NCBI RefSeq assembly: GCF_013141725.1
Contig: NZ_WHNZ01000007.1
Span: 310,001 to 374,000 of the forward strand
Reading direction: 5' to 3'
Source: Paenibacillus planticolens
GTDB lineage: Bacteria > Bacillota > Bacilli > Paenibacillales > NBRC-103111
Length of the DNA stretch: 64,000 bases
Part shown: piece by piece, positions 1 through 7,779 of the stretch
Numbering within the stretch: position 1 is the stretch's first letter
How the letters are laid out: each line of letters opens with the position of its first letter
Position numbers and translations under genes: made by a program
The notes under the pieces: generated by a model
What the model was told of the DNA's origin: nothing
Databases searched by the model: none
What the model saw: the letters and a program-made list of their open reading frames with translations, nothing else

Positions 1-2056
1 TGAAGCTGCCGTTCAGATCGCGAATCCGGCCGTCTTGGCCAATCTCAACCCCTCCAGTTAGGCGGATGGCCGATCGACCCGTCTTCTTCACTTGGACAGA
101 AGCCGTTTCATTGTCATTAGTTCCATCACGTTGCAGCTTCAGTTCAACCTCATACACCTGGCCATTTACGTCCAATGCTTTGCCGATGTAACCAATACCA
201 TCAAAAAATACATAATGCATCGGCGACCACATCTCAACCGGCACTTCGAATGAAACGAGCCTCATTAAAGGCGCGCCATCTTGTGTTCGTTCCTTGAAAT
301 AAAGCTCCCCTTGGTCGGTTCGTACGAACGGAATCGGATCGCCGGATACTTCGATGACTTTCCCTTTCGGCTTCGGATCGAATCGGAGCTCGACGCTGTT
401 GCCTAACCCCGATATGCTGCCTTCCACATGGAATACGCTTCCGTCCGACAACGCCATCAAGACACCGTTCAAGGCAACGGATACGTCAGTAATTGGCGCC
501 GGCGTTTGCAGCAGCTTGCATGGCTCCGTCTCGTCGGGGTTCGCGACCATGAGTCTGCCATCCTCGAGTAACACGGAAAAATGCCCCAACGCCATGATGA
601 CCTTCTTCGCTTTCTCGCCCAGCAAGACGGGTTTTGCTACGGTGCCGTCCTGGAGTGTCCACACATCGCCCGCTTTCAGAGCATACGCTCGCCCATACGT
701 TGGAAATAAGGCGTCAACCCCCTTCCATGTGCCGATCGCAAGCAGGTCATCTGCAAAGATCGGCTGCCGGCCAAGCTGGCCATACATATTGGAGCCGATC
801 GTCAACACGCGGCCATCCGCCGTTAAGGCGAGCAAATGGTCGGAGCCTGCTGTCAATGCCGCTACATTGTTCAATGCGGGGTGCCGCTGCGGTGTTTCGG
901 TTATAGCAGGCTTCACCCCAAATTGATCATAGGCTCCCAGGTCTTTCCCCCATACCCATACATAGCCGTCCTTATCCAGGGCTGCCGTCAAACGCGACGT
1001 TGCCGCTACTTGCGTGGTGCCTTGCGGCAGCACGGTCGGCTTAAGAGCTCCGCTGCCGTTCATCGTGTACCAAGAGCCTTTATCGGATAAAATATATGCC
1101 GCTTCCTCATACGACATCGTAGCTTCCATTCTTGCCACTTTTCCGCCGTCAGGCAGCTCAAGCGGAGCAGAATCAGCATTCGGAACCGATGACAAGGTCG
1201 ACTGTCCCACCCAAAGCATCCCTTTGCTGTCAACTGCCAGCATGATATAGGGGCTGGCCGTGACAGATACTGCACGGAAAGAAGCCTCAACCCGCTTCAC
1301 TGCTGGCTTGCCCTCCTGCCCATACATGGAATATAGCTTGATGACTCCATCGGAATCAATGGTAAATACCGACACATCGTCCGCCTGAGCGATCGACTTT
1401 ACGCCGGATAACCCCGCTATTTTCTCCGGGCCGCGTTCAGCATTCATGTCGATGACTCCCCCGGAATCCACTAATGCGAATCGCCCTTCGAGCTGAATAA
1501 CAGGATCGCCTTCCGGCAACCCTTCGACCTTCTTCGGAAAAGCGTCAGGCCTCCGGCCTTCTCCCCAACCGAATATCCCCCACCGGTAAACAGTTCCGTC
1601 ACCGGCTAATGCGTAAGAAGAGCCGAATTCCATCCCGTAACCGGCACCATCGAACATGTGGCCTGCAGAAATTTGCTGGATCCCCTTAATCGGCGAGCGA
1701 GACGGTGGCTCGGCAGGCGTAAATCCGGAAGCCTCTTCCGTAGCCGGGTACCATTTCATATCCGGCGGGCATGCCGCCAAACTGAATAATGGATCGGGAG
1801 TTGGCTTTTGTGTCTCTATTCGTACAGTCGGCGCTGTCGATACTAATGGTTCAGCAGGCGTTGGTTCTGCACTAGGCACAGCTGGTGTGACACTAGAAGC
1901 AGGCGCGACGACCACGGAGGTACCTCCAGTTCCCGCCGAATTCTGCAGCGTCCTGCTGTATACGATTGTGGACAGCAGCACGAGTACCGCCAGCAAGCCT
2001 CCCACCATAAATTTGTACTTTATGAGAACGTGCAAGGCTTTCCGGTAAAAGGACAT
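1..2056 (-). CDS. RCC1-repeat (beta-propeller) membrane-anchored protein, C-terminus beyond window
   Basis: An uninterrupted reading frame runs from ATG at 2056 to the window edge, about 685 codons without a stop. AAGAGGTG lies just upstream of the ATG. After a short basic N-terminus, residues about 16-34 form one membrane segment (FMVGGLLAVLVLLSTIVY), followed by a Pro/Thr/Ala-rich linker to about residue 90. The rest is made of RCC1-like repeats: ISAGHMFDG, ALAGDGTVYRWG, AALDKDGYVWVWG, ALTADGRVLTIGSNMYGQL. Such repeats fold as a propeller, and in bacterial surface proteins they bind partners by unknown means. The last visible segment is beta-rich with Asp-containing turns. The topology implies an extracytoplasmic propeller on a stalk. 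Seen: frame, membrane segment, repeats. Inferred: surface location. The function is unknown. Confidence 0.85.
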   Translation of the reverse strand, partial: MSFYRKALHVLIKYKFMVGGLLAVLVLLSTIVYSRTLQNSAGTGGTSVVVAPASSVTPAVPSAEPTPAEPLVSTAPTVRIETQKPTPDPLFSLAACPPDMKWYPATEEASGFTPAEPPSRSPIKGIQQISAGHMFDGAGYGMEFGSSYALAGDGTVYRWGIFGWGEGRRPDAFPKKVEGLPEGDPVIQLEGRFALVDSGGVIDMNAERGPEKIAGLSGVKSIAQADDVSVFTIDSDGVIKLYSMYGQEGKPAVKRVEASFRAVSVTASPYIMLAVDSKGMLWVGQSTLSSVPNADSAPLELPDGGKVARMEATMSYEEAAYILSDKGSWYTMNGSGALKPTVLPQGTTQVAATSRLTAALDKDGYVWVWGKDLGAYDQFGVKPAITETPQRHPALNNVAALTAGSDHLLALTADGRVLTIGSNMYGQLGRQPIFADDLLAIGTWKGVDALFPTYGRAYALKAGDVWTLQDGTVAKPVLLGEKAKKVIMALGHFSVLLEDGRLMVANPDETEPCKLLQTPAPITDVSVALNGVLMALSDGSVFHVEGSISGLGNSVELRFDPKPKGKVIEVSGDPIPFVRTDQGELYFKERTQDGAPLMRLVSFEVPVEMWSPMHYVFFDGIGYIGKALDVNGQVYEVELKLQRDGTNDNETASVQVKKTGRSAIRLTGGVEIGQDGRIRDLNGSF

Positions 2057-2200
2057 AACCGACACCTCTTCCAATTCATTTCCATTCATTTGGTTAGACG
2101 ATCAGGTGTGGCGGAAGGTTGCGGGCACGGCACGATGGACAAAAAAAAATCGCCGACCGCATTGCCGAAGGCACGCGGAAAGCGATCACATAATTCTCCG

Positions 2201-2548
2201 TTATTTTTCCCAAAGCTCGATAAGTCGACCTTCAGGATCTTCAATCCAAATAAACTTTCCATAATCACTGATCTCTTTTTCCCTTGCAAGAGGTACACCA
2301 ATCTGTTCAAGATGCGTAATCATCTCGTTAAGATCATGTACTTGGAAATTTAACATCACTTGTTGATCTATTGGAAAATAACTGTCATTCTCGGTAAAAA
2401 ATGAAAAGATAGTCTCACTTCCTAATTCGGGTTTTATCATAGTCCCATTCCAATTTTCGATTTCAATCTTCAACACTTCACTGTACCATTTTTTCACAAC
2501 TTCAAGATTCTTCGTTCTCCAAAATATTCCTCCAAAACCTTTTATCAT
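2201..2548 (-). CDS. VOC family (glyoxalase/bleomycin-resistance-like) protein
   Basis: This is a 115-residue protein of the single-module vicinal-oxygen-chelate size. It begins GFGGIFWRTKNLEVVKKWYSEVL, the usual first beta-alpha unit, and ends YGKFIWIEDPEGRLIELWE, the typical closing strand in which the final Glu is a metal-ligand candidate. The family covers metal-dependent isomerases, dioxygenases and drug-sequestering proteins, so substrate cannot be assigned. CAGGAG sits 9 nt before the ATG. The gene is alone and divergent from the hydrolase at 2764, with a roughly 215-base promoter region between them in which no clear operator was seen. Confidence 0.8.
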   Translation of the reverse strand: MIKGFGGIFWRTKNLEVVKKWYSEVLKIEIENWNGTMIKPELGSETIFSFFTENDSYFPIDQQVMLNFQVHDLNEMITHLEQIGVPLAREKEISDYGKFIWIEDPEGRLIELWEK

Positions 2549-2763
2549 CGTATCAAACTCCTGTCTGTCATTAAATTATTAGCTATCCGATTACATTAAT
2601 TATTCGAGATTTATATGTATTTTCCTTTTTCAAAAAAACGGCCGGTTGATCCGCTTAGAGTTTCTTCGGCCCCTCGTCGGTGCGATAAACAAGTTCTTAA
2701 AGGCACATTCTTTACATATTTCTTAGGCTAGGGTGAGATTGCTGCGAATAGGGAGAGGTAACA

Positions 2764-3618
2764 ATGGTTCTATACAAAAAAGCGAACATCGAAGGGTTGG
2801 ATATCTTTTTTCGCGAGGCCGGGTATCCGAGTTGTCCGACCATGGTCCTCCTTCATGGTTTTCCGAGCTCCTCTCATATGTTTAGGGATTTGATTCCTTT
2901 GCTGGCGGACCGGTTTCACGTCATCGCTCCCGATTACCCCGGATTCGGGAATAGCAGCATGCCTTCGACGAAAGAATTTTCATACACCTTCGAGAATCTT
3001 TCCCTCGTCATCGAAAAGTTACTCGACAAGCTCTGTATTCCTCATTTTTTCTTGTACGTCCATGATTATGGAGGGCCTATCGGATTCAGACTGGCCGTAC
3101 GCCATCCGAACCGGATTCTCGGATTCGTCATTCAGAATGCCGTTGCCGACGTGAAAGGGCTCGGACAGCCTTTCGACCTCTTCAAAGCGCTGTGGGTGGA
3201 CCCGAGTCCGAAGACAATAGCCTCGTTTTCCGCGCTGACCTCCTTCGAATTTACAAAGAAGCAATATTTAACAGGAGTATGCAACCCCTATTTGATTAGT
3301 CCCGACGGTTATTCGATGGACCAGTTCTTCCTGGACCGTCCCGGCAATGGCGAAATCCAATTGGCGCTAGGCTACGATTATCTGAAGAACGTAGAGCAAT
3401 ATCCCGTTTGGCAGCAATACATGCGAACCTATCAGCCTCCGACGCTGGTCGCCTGGGGCAAAAACGATTTTATCTTTACGTTGGAGGGGGCACTTGCCTT
3501 CAGCAAGCATTTATCATATATCGAAACATGTTTTCTGTGCGGCGGGCACTTCGTGCTGGAGGAACAAAGCCGGCATGTATCGGATTTGATCAAGAGCTTT
3601 TTTGCAATTCACATATAG
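2764..3618 (+). CDS. Alpha/beta hydrolase of the haloalkane dehalogenase/epoxide hydrolase type
   Basis: This is a 284-residue soluble hydrolase. The oxyanion motif HGFPSSSHMFRD starts at residue 31. The nucleophile elbow reads VHDYGGPIG at about residues 99-107, so the nucleophile is Asp101 rather than Ser. That HD(W/Y)GG form is the signature of haloalkane dehalogenases, fluoroacetate dehalogenases and epoxide hydrolases. The acid is probably the Asp of WGKNDF, and the base the His of CGGHFVLEE near the C-terminus. No signal peptide is present, so it acts in the cytoplasm. GGGAGAGGT lies 4 nt from the ATG. It appears monocistronic. Known: the motif predicts an ester-enzyme intermediate on Asp. 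Not known: the substrate. Confidence 0.85.
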   Translation: MVLYKKANIEGLDIFFREAGYPSCPTMVLLHGFPSSSHMFRDLIPLLADRFHVIAPDYPGFGNSSMPSTKEFSYTFENLSLVIEKLLDKLCIPHFFLYVHDYGGPIGFRLAVRHPNRILGFVIQNAVADVKGLGQPFDLFKALWVDPSPKTIASFSALTSFEFTKKQYLTGVCNPYLISPDGYSMDQFFLDRPGNGEIQLALGYDYLKNVEQYPVWQQYMRTYQPPTLVAWGKNDFIFTLEGALAFSKHLSYIETCFLCGGHFVLEEQSRHVSDLIKSFFAIHI

Positions 3619-3714
3619 TATTCCGCGTATTAATACAAAGATATGTACCCTTACATCCTTTGGGGGGTTCTGTAAACTCCTCGTTATTTCAACGAAACTA
3701 GGGATCAGTTCCCG

Positions 3715-3747
3715 TATAGCGAGCTGCTCCCTGACTATTGCGCTATA
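3715..3747 (+). terminator. Possible rho-independent terminator after the hydrolase
   Basis: A 7-bp stem (TATAGCG with CGCTATA) and a 19-base loop are followed by GTTTTGTGTT. It lies about 100 bases past the hydrolase stop. The stem is AT-rich and the loop long, so the call is weak. Confidence 0.35.
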
Positions 3748-3982
3748 GTTTTGTGTTAGTTGAATAACACACCTCTATGTCTTCAGAAATGATTTCAAGA
3801 GAAGCATCATCTTCATCACGCCAGTTTGCAAAGCGAAACTTGCGATAAGGCCCGTTCCTCCCCATCTCACTGATGGCATAAAGCATCATTCCGAGTGCTC
3901 TATTGGAATTAACGGTTAGCACTCCAATGAACTTTATTACTATTCTATAGATTATTATGCACCTAGAGCTCAATAGACTCAA
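3743..3982 (-). CDS. Possible small protein or gene remnant, unrecognised
   Basis: This is an open frame of 79 codons whose C-terminal two thirds look protein-like (LGMMLYAISEMGRNGPYRKF, then NWRDEDDASLEIISEDIEV). The N-terminal part is not convincing: the frame opens at TTG, no ribosome binding site precedes any start, and its end overlaps the hairpin at 3715-3747. It may be a broken gene that lost its 5' part, or a chance frame. No family was recognised. Confidence 0.25.
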   Translation of the reverse strand: MSLLSSRCIIIYRIVIKFIGVLTVNSNRALGMMLYAISEMGRNGPYRKFRFANWRDEDDASLEIISEDIEVCYSTNTKL

Positions 3983-4072
3983 GAGGAGGCGTTTCAGAAA
4001 AAAACAACATGGATTATCGCGAGTTAGGTTGGAATATCAATAGATGAAAGTGACAGGGAGTTGGCGTAATTC

Positions 4073-4432
4073 ATGAATATCGTTTTATGGATCGCACAAG
4101 GGACATTAGCATTAGGATTTATTTATTCCGGTTGGTTGAAGGCGTTTCAGTATGAAGCAGCAAAAAGGTCCTGGACATGGGTGAGTGATGTTCCCAAAAA
4201 CCTCGTTTCCTTTATTGGTTTATCAGAATTGCTTGGAGTAATAGGTTTAATTTTGCCTCAAGCAGCAAACATCGTCCCTGTTTTGACGCCGACTGCCGCG
4301 GTCGGACTTGCTGTAATCGTTCTTTTTGGTGCGGTATTCCATATTAAGCGCGGCGAATATCGAGAAATTGTCGTGAACATCATTTTCTTAGCGTTGGCGC
4401 TATTTGTTGCGATTGGCCGCTTATTAGAATAA
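4073..4432 (+). CDS. DoxX-like small membrane protein
   Basis: This 119-residue protein has four hydrophobic helices (about residues 3-20, 43-62, 70-90 and 97-115). It opens with the pattern LALGFIYSGWLKAF, which resembles the N-terminal helix of DoxX-family proteins (FxxSGxxKL). A charged loop, KRSWTWVSDVPKNLV, follows helix 1. DoxX proteins sit in the cytoplasmic membrane and have been tied to quinone-linked or thiol redox homeostasis, but most remain unassigned. GGGAG lies 11 nt before the ATG, a little far. The gene ends just before a bidirectional terminator shared with the SDR gene on the other strand. Confidence 0.8.
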   Translation: MNIVLWIAQGTLALGFIYSGWLKAFQYEAAKRSWTWVSDVPKNLVSFIGLSELLGVIGLILPQAANIVPVLTPTAAVGLAVIVLFGAVFHIKRGEYREIVVNIIFLALALFVAIGRLLE

Positions 4433-4443
4433 CTCGAAAATAG

Positions 4444-4488
4444 AAAGCAGCGGCGACCTAGGACTATGTCCTAGATTGCCACTGCTTT
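4444..4488. terminator. Bidirectional rho-independent terminator
   Basis: Two 21-nt arms around a TAT loop pair at 18 of 21 positions, beginning AAAGCAG and ending CTGCTTT. It lies between the converging doxX-like gene and the SDR gene and probably serves both. Only short T runs flank it. Confidence 0.65.
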
Positions 4489-4529
4489 ATTAAGCTAGCT
4501 CGGTCCCTGCCTTATTCTGAGCTTGGTGC

Positions 4530-5294
4530 TCAGAGAAACATGCCGCCGGAAGCCTCGATTCGCTGCGCATTTACCCAGCCCATTTCGTCGGTGCAGAGCG
4601 ATGCGACGACACCGCCAATATCATCGGCTTCCCCAACTCTGCCTAGCGCCGTTTGAGAACCAATAAAGTCGTTTATCCCCTGATTGTCCCTTACTGCCCC
4701 TCCCTGGAAGTCCGTAGCAATCGCTCCCGGAGCGATCGCATTAACCCGGATGCCCCGACGTCCCCATTCTTTTGCCATATATCTCGTCAATACTTCGATG
4801 GCGCCTTTCATGGCGGCGTAAGCTCCATAGCCTTCTAAGGCAAACCGGGTCAATCCAGTCGAAACATTGATAATTCTTCCGTGATCAGAAATACGGGAAA
4901 TTAACTTCTGTGTTAAGAAAAATACACCTTTAAGGTGCACGTTCACCAAACTATCGAACTGTTCCTCTGTGGTATCAACAAGCGGCGCGTGTACCCCAAA
5001 TCCAGCATTGTTTATCAAAACGTCGAAATGTTCAGTATGCCATTTTTCTTTAAGCACATCGGCAAGTAAGACTGCGAAGTGTTCGAAGGTGGCGATGTCA
5101 CTCGCATCTAGCTGCAGTGCGGCAGCTTTTTGACCGTTAGCCTCAATTTCTTTGACGACTAACTCTGCTTCGTCCTTGCGAGAATGATACGTAACGATGA
5201 CATCAAATCCTTTTTTAGAGAGCGCAATAGCGGAATTTCGTCCAAGCCCGCGGCTACCTCCCGTTACCAGCGCGATCTTATGTGTTTTTTCCAT
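4530..5294 (-). CDS. SDR family NAD(P)-dependent oxidoreductase
   Basis: This is a 254-residue classical short-chain dehydrogenase. The cofactor motif is TGGSRGLGRN near the N-terminus, NNAGFG follows in the middle, and the catalytic set is the Ser of INVSTGL, then YGAYAAMKG supplying Tyr and Lys. IRVNAIAPGAIATDF follows. The frame is open for a further 41 codons upstream, but AAAGGGGC lies 9 nt before the ATG at 5294 and the fold begins there, so that start is preferred. The earlier frame would also run through the promoter. It is divergent from the MerR gene at 5405 and almost certainly its target, given the promoter form at 5359-5389. The substrate is unknown; relatives reduce or oxidise small carbonyl compounds. 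Confidence 0.9.
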   Translation of the reverse strand: MEKTHKIALVTGGSRGLGRNSAIALSKKGFDVIVTYHSRKDEAELVVKEIEANGQKAAALQLDASDIATFEHFAVLLADVLKEKWHTEHFDVLINNAGFGVHAPLVDTTEEQFDSLVNVHLKGVFFLTQKLISRISDHGRIINVSTGLTRFALEGYGAYAAMKGAIEVLTRYMAKEWGRRGIRVNAIAPGAIATDFQGGAVRDNQGINDFIGSQTALGRVGEADDIGGVVASLCTDEMGWVNAQRIEASGGMFL

Positions 5295-5358
5295 TGCTGT
5301 ACAGCCCCTTTGAGTTAGGATTGACCACTTGAATGTTGTAAACATGTGATCTATAGTT

Positions 5359-5389
5359 AGCATAAACGTTAAAGTTAACTTTAAGTCAA
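5359..5389 (-). promoter_or_regulatory. MerR-type promoter with 19-bp spacer and operator dyad, driving the SDR gene
   Basis: On the minus strand the -35 is TTGACT (5384-5389) and the -10 is TATGCT (5359-5364), separated by 19 bp. The spacer carries the perfect palindrome TTAAAGTTAACTTTAA (5369-5384). An over-long 19-bp spacer with a centred dyad is the hallmark of promoters that MerR proteins untwist to activate. The adjacent divergent gene encodes a MerR protein. Confidence 0.8.
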
Positions 5390-5404
5390 GGGGTTGTAAA
5401 AAAA

Positions 5405-5812
5405 ATGATTTATACAATTAATCAGGTGGCTGATCTATTCAGTCTCCCCGCTCATACGTTGCGTTATTACGACAAAGAAGGCCTATTGCCTTTTATCTCA
5501 AGAGACAAAAACGGCAACCGCCTTTTCAGTGAATTGGACCTAAATTGGGTAGCGTTAATCTGCTGCCTAAAAAACACCGGTATGCCAATCAAAGAAATCA
5601 AACAATACAGCGATTGGTGTGCGCAAGGCAGTCAAAGGTTAGACGAGAGAAAAGCCATGCTCATCTCTCACCGCGAACACGTGTTGAAGCAAATCGAGGA
5701 CTTCAAGAAAAACCTTGAACTCATCGATTCGAAAATAGCAACCTACGAGGACCCGGTATTGGCCAAAAAAATGGATGAACACGCGGAATTAGCTTCACGC
5801 CAATCTCGTTAA
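5405..5812 (+). CDS. MerR family transcriptional regulator
   Basis: This 135-residue protein has an N-terminal winged helix (YTINQVADLFSLPAHTLRYY, then DKEGLLPFISRDKNGNRLF) that is typical of MerR. The family's LRYYDKEGLL core is intact. A coiled-coil dimerisation helix follows at about residues 75-115, with a short C-terminal tail. No cysteine cluster suggests metal sensing, so a small organic inducer or redox-active molecule is more likely. AAGGGG precedes the ATG. It lies head-to-head with the SDR gene, and the shared 110-base gap holds the 19-bp-spacer promoter. A second MerR/SDR pair with the same layout stands at 32853-34186. Confidence 0.9.
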   Translation: MIYTINQVADLFSLPAHTLRYYDKEGLLPFISRDKNGNRLFSELDLNWVALICCLKNTGMPIKEIKQYSDWCAQGSQRLDERKAMLISHREHVLKQIEDFKKNLELIDSKIATYEDPVLAKKMDEHAELASRQSR

Positions 5813-5888
5813 TTGAGAAAACGAGGCTATCCCCGTCATATCTATGTCTGAAGGCGCTGTCCTTTGTGCAGGTAGGCTTCTACGGTCA

Positions 5889-6072
5889 AAATAAGGGAAA
5901 AATTCCCTCTAATTTGTCTACAGAAGCTTGTCAGTTCCATTTAGCCTGAAAACCTCCCTCTAATTTCGCCGATTTCATCAGAATTCTCTGAATCCGGCCA
6001 AATTAACGGGAGGTTTTCCTTTTATTTCCTCACAAGGTGATACTTCGAGCCATTTAGAGGGAGATTTTCCAG
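5889..6072. repeat. Intergenic palindromic repeat element with four related half-copies
   Basis: A motif close to GGAAAANCTCCCTCTAATTT appears twice in direct orientation (about 5895-5915 and 5947-5967) and twice inverted (about 5999-6019 and 6050-6070). The inner pair can form a hairpin over about 70 bases. It fills the gap between the MerR gene and the UPF0158 gene and stops at the latter's stop codon. It looks like a dispersed palindromic (REP/MITE-like) unit. No protein is encoded. Confidence 0.6.
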
Positions 6073-6579
6073 TTATCTTCCACTACCTTCTTCAGAATGC
6101 TCGGATACCTGAAATTCAATCTCATTATCCTTGCACCATTCAATTACCAAGTCTTTTATCCTACTATTTTTGTATGAATACCATTGGTTATCGACATCAT
6201 GTTCAATAACCCCATCTTTAAATCGCCGGAATGCACCTTTACCTTGGATAGCTGCATACAGCTCATCTTGGATATCTTCATCTTCTAAAGTTCCTATGAA
6301 ATCCTCCATGATTTCATATTCATTGAATTCATTTTTTAACGTAAAATCAACGTAAATCCCGTCCTCATCTTCAATAATACTTATTGCTGCTTCAATGTTA
6401 TCCCTTTGCCAATCAGGGAAATTATCTAGTGGCTCATCCTCTTCTGCTGCACTATATTCTTGTTCCGTTATTGTAATAACTTCCCCTGTTGTCATATTAA
6501 TAAATGTAAAAGTATTTACCATGTGCATCTGAATCTCACCAACAAGATCATCCAAGTTAACAGGTTGCTTTCCCTGCAT
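6073..6579 (-). CDS. UPF0158 family protein
   Basis: This 168-residue acidic protein carries the conserved core of the UPF0158 family: a middle segment DELYAAIQGKGAFRRFKDGV, then WYSYKNSRIKDLVIEWCKDN, where an aromatic WY/W-F pattern precedes an Arg-rich helix. Family members are small cytoplasmic proteins of unknown role. AAGGAG is 11 nt before the ATG. MVNTFTF, 19 residues in, could be an alternative start, but it has no ribosome site of its own. The neighbours give no functional hint. Confidence 0.75.
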   Translation of the reverse strand: MQGKQPVNLDDLVGEIQMHMVNTFTFINMTTGEVITITEQEYSAAEEDEPLDNFPDWQRDNIEAAISIIEDEDGIYVDFTLKNEFNEYEIMEDFIGTLEDEDIQDELYAAIQGKGAFRRFKDGVIEHDVDNQWYSYKNSRIKDLVIEWCKDNEIEFQVSEHSEEGSGR

Positions 6580-6632
6580 ATTCGCTCTCGCTCCTTCTAT
6601 TTGAATTCATTATTAAACATTTTATCCAATTA

Positions 6633-6887
6633 TTATAGTTTAGATAAGACGATTGAAATTACGATGCCAACAATTGAAATCCATACGAAATAAGATTTAA
6701 AAATCCTAGAAATAATCGTATCCTGCTTAATCAAGTCATTCTTGTGATTTTGTTGCATTTGTATATCAACATTTCCTAAACCGTTAGAAGCTCCTGTTGA
6801 ACCTAGCCCCTTAAAAAGTAAAGTTACTATCAATAGAATCAAAGACCCCATAAACAGATAATCAGAAACTTGCTGTATGATAATCAC
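6633..6887 (-). CDS. Small two-helix membrane protein, unrecognised
   Basis: This is an 84-codon frame with hydrophobic helices at about residues 11-27 (FMGSLILLIVTLLFKGL) and 65-83 (SYFVWISIVGIVISIVL), separated by a polar stretch rich in Asn and Gln. The frame opens at GTG, but AAAAAGGAG lies only 1 nt from it. The same site is 4-7 nt ahead of ATT and ATC codons 2 and 3, and ATG occurs at codon 13. The true start is therefore open. The helix-loop-helix layout is like DUF3899-type small membrane proteins, which is a guess. The gene is alone. Confidence 0.55.
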   Translation of the reverse strand: MIIIQQVSDYLFMGSLILLIVTLLFKGLGSTGASNGLGNVDIQMQQNHKNDLIKQDTIISRIFKSYFVWISIVGIVISIVLSKL

Positions 6888-6953
6888 TCTCCTTTTTTAT
6901 ATTATAACATATTTTCCCATCAACCTTTCCTCCTGGTAACGTATTCAAAACAC

Positions 6954-6992
6954 AAAAAAATGCCCCCCATCCCATAAAAGGATAGTTGGCAT
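6954..6992 (-). terminator. Rho-independent terminator of msrA (minus copy)
   Basis: ATGCC pairs with GGCAT, and an inner ATCC pairs with GGAT. On the minus strand the stem is followed by a run of seven T. It lies about 10 bases past the msrA stop. Confidence 0.7.
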
Positions 6993-7002
6993 TTTCATTT
7001 CA

Positions 7003-7521
7003 TTACTTCTTCCAATTTTGAGTAATAAAAGCATCACGTCCGGAAGTGATCCGTTCTTCCTTATAATGCTCGGGGTTTTTGATGTGATAATTCTGGTGAT
7101 ATTCCTCTGCAGGAAAAAAAACAACGGCAGGCTTAATCTCCGTTACAATCGGCTTATCAAAACGCCTGCTATTCGCAAGCTCTTCTTTCGACTTTACGGC
7201 AAGCATATGCTGCTCTTCATTGTGATAAAAAATGGCCGTACGATATTGGCTGCCGCGGTCAATATACTGTCCTTCATCATCTGTAGGATCTATCTGTGGC
7301 CAATATAGCTCAAGCAGTTTTTCATAAGGAAAAATGGCCGGATCGAACGTAATTTGGACAACTTCCAAATGACCGGTTTCCCCGGTTTTTACTTGTTCAT
7401 AAGTAGGATTATCAACCGTTCCACCCATGTAACCGGATAGAATGCCATGTATACCTGGTTGTTCTTCGAACGGGCTTACCATACACCAGAAGCAGCCCCC
7501 TGCGAATGTTGCTTTTTGCAT
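7003..7521 (-). CDS. msrA: Peptide-methionine (S)-S-oxide reductase MsrA
   Basis: This 172-residue enzyme reduces the S-epimer of methionine sulfoxide in oxidised proteins. The signature GGCFWCM is at residues 8-14, with the catalytic Cys first. SGYMGG, TGETGHLEVVQ, the LYWPQIDPT segment and EEYHQNYH follow, as in intact MsrA. The only cysteines are the two in GCFWC, so the C-terminal recycling cysteines of some MsrA proteins are absent. Reduction must then use the second motif Cys or an external thiol. The ATG at 7521 is preferred over the adjacent upstream GTG because GGGAG lies 8 nt away. A closely related copy lies divergently at 7780. Confidence 0.95.
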   Translation of the reverse strand: MQKATFAGGCFWCMVSPFEEQPGIHGILSGYMGGTVDNPTYEQVKTGETGHLEVVQITFDPAIFPYEKLLELYWPQIDPTDDEGQYIDRGSQYRTAIFYHNEEQHMLAVKSKEELANSRRFDKPIVTEIKPAVVFFPAEEYHQNYHIKNPEHYKEERITSGRDAFITQNWKK

Positions 7522-7779
7522 CACATTTTCTCCCTCGATCCCTTAGTTAGCTAATAAAACATTTGTGTTTGAGTGACATTTTTTATTATAATTCTTTACC
7601 TTCTATAAGTATACTGGAGTTCCCTAGAGCTTTGTGTTTATGGAATAGATTAATACTTTTTATATCTAGTTATTATTAAATATCACTATATTATATTGTA
7701 TTTTATTATGCGATCACTTATCATGGTTATTTAAATAGCAACATTTGAAGCTACAGCTAACTAGAAATGAGGAATGAAA

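Noticed and set aside
354-926. Plus-strand frames within 354-2048
   Set aside because: They are antisense to the RCC1-repeat gene, whose own minus-strand frame is open throughout with clear repeats.
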